From contig NC_087064.1 of the NCBI RefSeq assembly GCF_963678635.1, forward strand, positions 18,586,509-18,650,508: 64,000 bases of DNA, read 5' to 3'. Positions 55,911-64,000 of the stretch are shown piece by piece. The position numbers were made by a program, and so were the translations under genes. How positions within the stretch are numbered: the stretch's first letter is position 1; every line of letters begins with the position of its first letter. Origin of the DNA: Symsagittifera roscoffensis (lineage: Eukaryota > Xenacoelomorpha > Acoela > Convolutidae). The notes beneath the pieces were generated by a model. That model worked only from the letters and a program-made list of their open reading frames with translations. It did no database searches and was not told where the DNA came from.

Positions 55911-58674
55911 GAATAATGAAAAACACCACAATTATCTCTTGATTGAAAGCAGGTATCAGGTGTCTCTGACGCAACATTGCTAAATATAACCTAGTGTAGC
56001 AATGATACACTTATGTTTTACAAAAGAATTTGATTTATTTTTGTCTACACTTTTAAATCTTTTTTATTCATAACCTATTCACACCTCAAAGTAAAAACAA
56101 AAATCTATTCAACATTAGGACTTAAATCTGGCTTAATTTATTCTCAGTCATCTAAAATTAGGTCTCAGCTTATGAAATGATCAATTTTGAAAGGATTTTC
56201 CGCGTTGTTTTTCATTTTTTTTGTAAAATTTTTGCTCAAAATATAAAAAGGCGCGGAATCTATATTGTTTTTAATCTATACTTTGAAAACAAAATTCAAA
56301 AATTTTCAGATACACTTATGCGGACTGATTTCTTTGTTAGCGAAAAATATCAGTCCTTGCTCCATAAATCCGGATAAGGTTTATTTGAAAAATTTAAATA
56401 AAATGCAGCTGCAAATTCAATCAGTTGCCTGCTCAATTGATTTTGAAATTTTTATCTTAAAAAATTTTTAAAAGTCTGTGACTTCTAATGAAAAAAATGA
56501 TTAGTGTAGAACAAAAGCGTTTGATAAGAAAATCAACTGTACAGCTTTGAATCAATTTTGTACTGGCTAAGGAACCGACCTGATTTTTATTTGCTTCAAG
56601 TTTCAGTACGAACAGTTGAAGTCAACAAACCTAAGTGCCGGTAAATGCCAAGTTTTTTATTATTTTGTTTTTAAAAATTTTTCAAATTCCTCTCAAAATC
56701 TGCCAAAAGATCATATTGAGGCAAACACAATCCGCAATATCAGAACAGAAGTTTATTTAATATAAAATAAATACCGTAGAACAAGAGGAGACTACCTTCC
56801 TAGGATATCAATACAACTCGACGAGACTATCCAAATTTAGAAGGGCTGAACTGTAGACAAATGCGAAAAATGACGACTTCTATTGGCGAACTCTAACTCG
56901 AGAAATCAAACTGGAAAATAAACTGGAGACTTCTCTTCTACCTAGTAAGTTAGAATAGTGAATACACCTAGGAATATTATCCACCCCAATTAATAAATAG
57001 TAATTAAATTTATTCAGCCATTTTGAAAAAAAAACAGTGTTTAAGCCAAATAAGGGCAATAAGCACAGCGTTTAAGCACAAACAATAAGCACAATAACTT
57101 TTACTCTAAATATTTAACTAACTATTGAAATGAACCACTTTCACACAGCTTAAAATACGAAATGGTCAGACAGTAAATTATAAGACAATAGCATGACAAC
57201 TTTTTAAAAAATTAATTCCAACACAACTAACTCAACAGTAGCACTGCTTTCCTTCATCAAAAAAATTTCAAGCCAGGCGTTATCAATCGCGCAATCAAAT
57301 TTAGGCTTATTTCAACCATTATAAAGGACCATTAAGTTGATTTTTTGACAACTATTGCATAAAAACCATACAATTACCAATTGCATATAATTACCAAAAT
57401 TGGGCGTTGAAAGTAATAATAATCTCTTATAACTCATTATAATTAATTATAGCTCACATAGAAAAAAAGATGTCCCGGAGACAAAAAACCACAAAACAAA
57501 GGTTTCATACAGATCCCTTATAATTCGGTGATAGTTTCGTGCGGTAGAGGATTTTTAACTTTTCTAAATAATTCAAGAATTATAAATCCTGTGCTGATAT
57601 TTTGGAGATTCAAAAAACTTATAAAACGTTATAGCTTTGAATTGATATGAAAACCACTAAAATGAGTTTCTCAGTATTCACATAAATTAACGTCTATGAA
57701 AACCAGAAACGTTAACTTCACATTGAAACAAATGAAACAAAATTTGCGAACAAAAAGCTTTATAATCGTTATAAAAATTTAGTGCATAACAATTTTAAAA
57801 AAAATTGGAACCTGAATTATCGAATATTAATATTATAATTTTATCAAAAAATAGATGGATTATTAATTGTTTATAATTGATTAAAAACTACTATATTTTG
57901 ATATAACTTATTCTAAGAGAGAGAGAGAGATAGTAATCATATATTAAATAATTGTGAAAGAGTTTTTTGAGTAAAAAAATTGGTTCCATTTTCATAACAT
58001 AATCGATTATTAACGCGCTAACTGGGGAGATGAAACACGATGAACCTAGCCTTGTATATTAAAATGCATAGTAATTTTGTGTTTAAAAGGCAAAACATTT
58101 TTCAAAAATGGGAATGAACGGAATAAAAAAATAGATAAAACTGAATTTTTGATTTAGCCTAGGAAAAATCAAGAAGAGCATAGTCTTCCGATTTAAGAAA
58201 AGTACAAATTTAGTCGTATGACAAAAAAGTATTTATGTTTGATTGCCAAAAATAATCAATTTTAATGTAGAAATTCAATATCTAATTCACAACAGTTTTA
58301 AAAACTTTTGCACAAATTTGGAAAATATTTTACTTTAAAAAATTATTCAATTTTTTATAAGGCTCTTTTTGATATCTTTTCTCAATAATTGATTCAAAAA
58401 TGTTGGCATATTTTTTGTTTGACTGCAGAAAACTAAAATTGGTCTGTTTTTGGTTGAAATTTTGGGTACAAATTTTGCGAAGAAATGCAACCAGCTACTT
58501 TTGATATGATTTTAAGCAACTTTTTTCCTAATATTTTTTTGCGTATAACCAAATCAATCAAAAAAAATTTTTATTTTAGTTTTTGCAAACGAAATGAAAA
58601 ATTTGATCAAATTTTGAATTATGAGCACAGTTCTTACCACAAAAAAGATCGTTTTTGGCGTTTTTTGAGCAATG
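55911..58674. other. A+T-rich stretch, nothing recognised
   Basis: Low-complexity A/T sequence with a short GA microsatellite at 57920-57929. Frames are under 70 codons and not supported. No RNA gene or repeat boundary is recognised. Confidence 0.5.
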
Positions 58675-59419
58675 AAACATAACAAACCAACCAGTTTAAT
58701 TGCTGACAAAACTCTTTCTTAAGATGAGTCTACTATGCAGCCCAACAAAACTCATTTGATGCAACCCAAAAACTTTGATAGCTTTGAAAAGGGCTCCTGT
58801 TAAAATAGTTGTCAGCAACTGAACTGAAAGCCTTGACGTAACTGTTGATTGACTGAAAAACGCCGACATCATAGATAGATAAATGGAACCACCTTAATTC
58901 TGCTGAAAATTTAAACAATTTAGTTTCATGTTTTTTTTTTTCAAAAAACAACCCAGTTTGAGAAAAACACGCTTTAGTTTTCAATATTCAAAATTGTTTG
59001 ATCTTTTTCTAGTTTTAAAGAATTGAAGTTTTCAAAAATTACGCAATTTTGTGCTTGATTTGCCTGTTCTACTTTTTTGTCGAACATGCCTAAAATTTAT
59101 TGTCATATGTTTTTTTGTCATATGTTTTCATCACACCGCGCACAAAAACAACACTAATTTGAAAAAAAGCACGAATAGCAGTTTGGCTTCGCATTTTTAC
59201 AGCGGCTTTTTAATGAAAAAACAGGAATATCATACCTATTAGACAAGTAAACTTAGAGTTCTCACAAAAAAAATTAAGTAAATAACAAGATAAGGCTGAC
59301 TTTCAGACTTTTATTGTTCCGACTTTTGAAGAAAGTCCTGAAGATTTCTGCTTTGGGTGGTTTTTGTTTTAAGTCAATTTCCGACTTTTTAACTTTTTGA
59401 CGAAATTTTTTCATAACTA

Positions 59420-59820
59420 CAGGGTGGTTCAAACAAACTGTTATTTTCAAAAACTCTTTAATATTTTTTGAGAGATGATAAATAGACAACTTTTTTCTGC
59501 AAATGAGATACATCAGGCGGAAATTTATTGTAAATTTGCGACATCTTGCACCACACACACTTTTTTTCAAGTTTTTCAATGAATAGTTGTTTTCATTAAT
59601 GTATGAACAAACTTTTTTAAAAAAATGTTTGTAGCTTGAAAACGTGAAACATTTAGAAAAATGCGGGTATTTTTTATCACGTTGATCTAACTAATGCAAT
59701 TTTTATTTTAAATCAAATTTCCGTCAGTTTTGCAGATTTTTTTCAAATTTGAACTCAAACGGGTAAACGGTCATGAAATTACAAGCTTTTATAGAATAAT
59801 AATTTATTTGAAACACCCTG
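59420..59820. mobile_element. mariner-type MITE nested in array unit 1
   Basis: 401 bp flanked by TA on both sides. Ends are CAGGGTGGTTCAAACAAACT and the reverse complement of CAGGGTGTTTCAAATAAATT, imperfect inverted repeats of about 28 bp. Removing it and one TA restores the order of the foldback arm (compare 26521-26560), so it is a nested insertion. No transposase. Confidence 0.85.
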
Positions 59821-61468
59821 TATCTGAAAGATATTGTTTTCCTGAGCTCAGATTAAAAAAATTGCCTGTGATCATTTTTTCTAAAGTGAAGTGGTTTGAA
59901 AATTTCCAGTTTGGCCAATTTGGGATAATTAACGTGCGATATTTTGTCTAATCTACCATATAATTATTTTTCTATTTTTTAAACATAACAAACCAACCAG
60001 TTTAATTGCTGACAAAACTCTTTCTTAAGATGAGCCTACCATGCAGCCCAACAAAATTCATTTGATGCAACCCAAAAACTTTGATAGCTTTGAAAAGGGC
60101 TCCTGTTAAAATAGTTGTCAGCAACTGAACTGAAAGCCTTGACGTAACTGTTGATTGACTGAAAAACGCCGACATCATAGATTGATAAATGGAACCACCT
60201 TAATTCTGCTGAAAATTTAAACAATTTAGTTTCATGTTTTTTTTTTCAAAAAACAACCCAGTTTGAGAAAAACACGCTTTAGTTTTCAATATTTATTCAT
60301 ATTATTTTCTTGATAATTTGCTAACAAATTATGTTGTTGGGATGCAAAGTAAAATTCAATTAATGTTCAGTACGCTTAAAATACTCTGTATCTATTTTTC
60401 AGACATACAAATCATTGCTGTTCTGACCTCTGAAATAGGGGAGGATCAATTTACTAGAGTGTGTTTAGTTTTTTTGCTTTTTTATTTTTTTTGTTTTCCA
60501 TGCAATATCAGGAAAACCATCGGAATGGGTCAAATGATAAGCATTTTTAACTTCCTTCTCTTTCAGTCGTGATTTGATCAGTTTTTTGGGAAAAAGTTCT
60601 CGGTGCTGAGAAAAGCCTGTATGAAGTTTAATAAATTTGGTCTAATTTCTAGCGAATAAAGTGAGCGAGCTGCGTTAATTTTCTTTCAACCAAAAGCATT
60701 CACCGCATGAATTATAAATTTACTCTATTAATTGAAGTCATTTTTCATAATGAGTCCCTTCTAGTCGTTATTAGAACGACATTTTTAAAAATTCTAAAAA
60801 GTTGTCCCAGTCTCGAGAAAAACCGGTTTGGATTTTTTTAGTTTCAGTCTAATTTCTATCGAGTAAAGCAACTTATCAGGCTCATTATAGAAGGATAAAC
60901 AATAAAACTCTAATTTTAGGTTTATCAGCTAATTTTCAAACTGAAAAATTCAAATATTCAAAACAATTTCTGCGAAAAAATTGAAGAAAAAAGAACGTTT
61001 TGATTTTTTTACTTCGTTTTTTTGAGCGATTTTTCGTTAAAATTGTTTGATCTTTTTCTAGTTTTAAAGAATTGAAGTTTTCAAAAATTACGCAATTTTG
61101 TGCTTGATTTGCCTGTTCTACTTTTTTGTCGAACATGCCTAAAATTTATTGTCATATGTTTTTTTGTCATATGTTTTCATCACACCGCGCACAAAAACAA
61201 TACTAATTTGAAAAAAAGCACGAATAGCAGTTTGGCTTCGCATTTTTACAGCGGTTTTTTAATGAAAAAACAGGAATATCATATCTATTAGACAAGTAAA
61301 CTTAGAGTTCTTACAAAAAAAATTAAGTAAATAACAAGATAAGGCTGACTTTCAGACTTTTATTGTTCCGACTTTTGAAGAAAGTCCTGAAGATTTCTGC
61401 TTTGGGTGGTTTTTGTTTTAAGTCAATTTCCGACTTTTTAACTTTTTGACGAAATTTTTTCATAACTA

Positions 61469-61868
61469 CAGGGTGGTTCAAACAAACTGTTATTTTCAAA
61501 AACTCTTTAATATTTTTTGAGAGATGATAAATAGACAACTTTTTTCTGCAAATGAGATACATCAGGCGGAAATTTATTGTAAATTTGCGACATCTTGCAC
61601 CACACACACTTTTTTTCAAGTTTTTCAATGAATAGTTGTTTTCATTAATGTATGAACAAACTTTTTTAAAAAATGTTTGTAGCTTGAAAACGTGAAACAT
61701 TTAGAAAAATGCGGGTATTTTTTATCACGTTGATCTAACTAATGCAGTTTTTATTTTAAATCAAATTTCCGTCAGTTTTGCAGATTTTTTTCAAATTTGA
61801 ACTCAAACGGGTAAACGGTCATGAAATTACAATCTTTTATAGAATAATAATTTATTTGAAACACCCTG
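61469..61868. mobile_element. mariner-type MITE nested in array unit 2
   Basis: Same element, same TA site as in unit 1, one base shorter. Its presence at the same position in all units means it was there before the array expanded. Confidence 0.85.
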
Positions 61869-63516
61869 TATCTGAAAGATATTGCTTTCCTGAGCTCAGA
61901 TTAAAAAAATTGCCTGTGATCATTTTTTCTAAAGTGAAGTGGTTTGAAAATTTCCAGTTTGGCCAATTTGGGATAATTAACGTGCGATATTTTGTCTAAT
62001 CTACCATATAATTATTTTTCTATTTTTTAAACATAACAAACCAACCAGTTTAATTGCTGACAAAACTCTTTCTTAAGATGAGCCTACTATGCAGCCCAAC
62101 AAAATTCATTTGATGCAACCCAAAAACTTTGATAGCTTTGAAAAGGGCTCCTGTTAAAATAGTTGTCAGCAACTGAACTGAAAGCCTTGACGTAACTGTT
62201 GATTGACTGAAAAACGCCGACATCATAGATAGATAAATGGAACCACCTTAATTCTGCTGAAAACTTAAACAATTTAGTTTCATGTTTTTTTTTTTCAAAA
62301 AACAACCCAGTTTGAGAAAAACACGCTTTAGTTTTCAATATTTATTCATATTATTTTCTTGATAATTTGCTAACAAATTATGTTGTTGGGATGCAAAGTA
62401 AAATTCAATTAATGTTCAGTACGCTTAAAATACTCTGTATCTATTTTTCAGACATACAAATCATTGCTGTTCTGACCTCTGAAATAGGGGAGGATCAATT
62501 TACTAGAGTGTGTTTAGTTTTTTTGCTTTTTTATTTTTTTTGTTTTCCATGCAATATCAGGAAAACCATCGGAATGGGTCAAATGATAAGCATTTTTAAC
62601 TTCCTTCTCTTTCAGTCGTGATTTGATCAGTTTTTTGGGAAAAAGTTCTCGGTGCTGAGAAAAGCCTGTATGAAGTTTAATAAATTTGGTCTAATTTCTA
62701 GCGAATAAAGTGAGCGAGCTGCGTTAATTTTCTTTCAACCAAAAGCATTCACCGCATGAATTATAAATTTACTCTATTAATTGAAGTCATTTTTCATAAT
62801 GAGTCCCTTCTAGTCGTTATTAGAACGACATTTTTAAAAATTCTAAAAAAATGTCCCAGTCTCGAGAAAAACCGGTTTGGATTTTTTTAGTTTCAGTCTA
62901 ATTTCTATCGAGTAAAGCAACTTATCAGGCTCATTATAGAAGGATAAACAATAAAACTCTAATTTTAGGTTTATCAGCTAATTTTCAAACTGAAAAATTC
63001 AAATATTCAAAACAATTTCTGCAAAAAAATTGAAGAAAAAAGAACGTTTTGATTTTTTACTTCGTTTTTTTGAGCGATTTTTCGTTAAAATTGTTTGATC
63101 TTTTTCTAGTTTTAAAGAATTGAAGTTTTCAAAAATTACGCAATTTTGTGCTTGATTTGCCTGTTCTACTTTTTTGTCGAACATGCCTAAAATTTATTGT
63201 CATATGTTTTTTTGTCATATGTTTTCATCACACCGCGCACAAAAACAATACTAATTTGAAAAAAAGCACGAATAGCAGTTTGGCTTCGCATTTTTACAGC
63301 GGCTTTTTAATGAAAAAACAGGAATATCATATCTATTAGACAAGTAAACTTAGAGTTCTTACAAAAAAAATTAAGTAAATAACAAGATAAGGCTGACTTT
63401 CAGACTTTTATTGTTCCGACTTTTGAAGAAAGTCCTGAAGATTTCTGCTTTGGGTGGTTTTTGTTTTAAGTCAATTTCCGACTTTTTAACTTTTTGACGA
63501 AATTTTTTCATAACTA

Positions 63517-63917
63517 CAGGGTGGTTCAAACAAACTGTTATTTTCAAAAACTCTTTAATATTTTTTGAGAGATGATAAATAGACAACTTTTTTCTGCAAA
63601 TGAGATACATCAGGCGGAAATTTATTGTAAATTTGCGACATCTTGCACCACACACACTTTTTTTCAAGTTTTTCAATGAATAGTTGTTTTCATTAATGTA
63701 TGAACAAACTTTTTTAAAAAATGTTTGTAGCTTGAAAACGTGAAACATTTAAAAAAATGCGGGTATTTTTTATCACGTTGATCTAACTAATGCAGTTTTT
63801 ATTTTAAATCAAATTTCCGTCAGTTTTGCAGATTTTTTTTCAAATTTGAACTCAAACGGGTAAACGATCATGAAATTACAAGCTTTTATAGAATAATAAT
63901 TTATTTGAAACACCCTG
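63517..63917. mobile_element. mariner-type MITE nested in array unit 3
   Basis: Third copy at the identical site with TA on both sides; near-identical to that of unit 2. Confidence 0.85.
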
Positions 63918-64000
63918 TATCTGAAAGATATTGCTTTCCTGAGCTCAGATTAAAAAAATTGCCTGTGATCATTTTTTCTAAAGTGAAGTGGTTTGAAAAT

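Larger units (their letters stand above)
58675..64000 (+). repeat. tandem array of about 2,048-bp units, continuing past the window
   Basis: Units start with AAACATAACAAACCAACCAG at 58675, 59981 and 62029. Units 2 and 3 are nearly identical (a few scattered differences); unit 3 is cut by the window end. Unit 1 is 1,306 bp, lacking about 742 bp corresponding to 60290-61032. Each unit contains a family B repeat (internally deleted in unit 1), a left-arm piece of the foldback element, and a nested MITE. Repeated short frames (up to 125 codons) span these non-coding parts. The high identity implies recent amplification. Confidence 0.93.

Noticed and set aside
61323-61700. A 125-codon - strand frame repeated at 63371-63748 (and shorter at 59274-59579)
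   Set aside because: It spans the boundary between the MITE and the foldback-arm piece, is Lys/Phe-rich low complexity, and recurs only because the array unit recurs.

Overview
This is animal (metazoan) nuclear DNA. Evidence: two genes split by GT-AG introns, Ty3/gypsy LTR retrotransposons, decayed LINEs, tRNA-derived SINE-like fragments, and about 65% A+T with long non-coding stretches. There are no operons, Shine-Dalgarno sites or CRISPR arrays. I cannot name the species; an invertebrate is likely but this is inference.

Two host genes lie tail to tail. On the + strand, exons at 7964-8257, 13250-13957, 14206-17412 and 21603-22255 join in one frame to encode the last 1,619 residues of a large, mostly disordered coiled-coil protein. 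Its helical segments recall the AKNA-domain family (centrosomal microtubule organisers), but this rests on memory and is unconfirmed. The 5' end of the gene was not found. On the - strand, exons at 41430-41547, 37989-38235, 37234-37484, 36442-36841 and 25217-25442 make a complete 413-residue secreted/lysosomal lipase of the LCAT/PLA2G15 (group XV phospholipase A2) family, with signal peptide, lid cysteines and Ser-Asp-His triad. The 3' ends of the two genes are about 3.0 kb apart.

Most of the rest is mobile or repeated DNA. Positions 1-5.4 kb hold a hairpin element, two decayed LINE fragments and a tRNA-like SINE fragment. The introns of the + gene hold an old seven-unit tandem array (10.2-11.3 kb), a 124-bp duplication and copies of dispersed repeats. 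Intron 4 of the lipase gene is swollen to 11 kb by a foldback-type element (26421-28307) and by LTR element E1 (29327-35529), which lies antisense to the gene. A second, older LTR element, E2 (43669-50196, - strand), lies about 2.1 kb upstream of the lipase start and has a perfect 5-bp target duplication. From 50.2 to 58.7 kb there are only repeat remnants, including a diverged local duplication with a hairpin element. From 58675 to the window end runs a tandem array of about 2,048-bp units, each carrying a mariner-like MITE.

The most unusual observation is that E1, instead of the 5-bp target duplication seen for E2, is flanked on both sides by the same 287-bp sequence, each copy abutting the LTR end. 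Both elements also form their gag start codon at the exact LTR/primer-binding-site junction, and each has a canonical -1 frameshift heptamer in register, at different gene borders.
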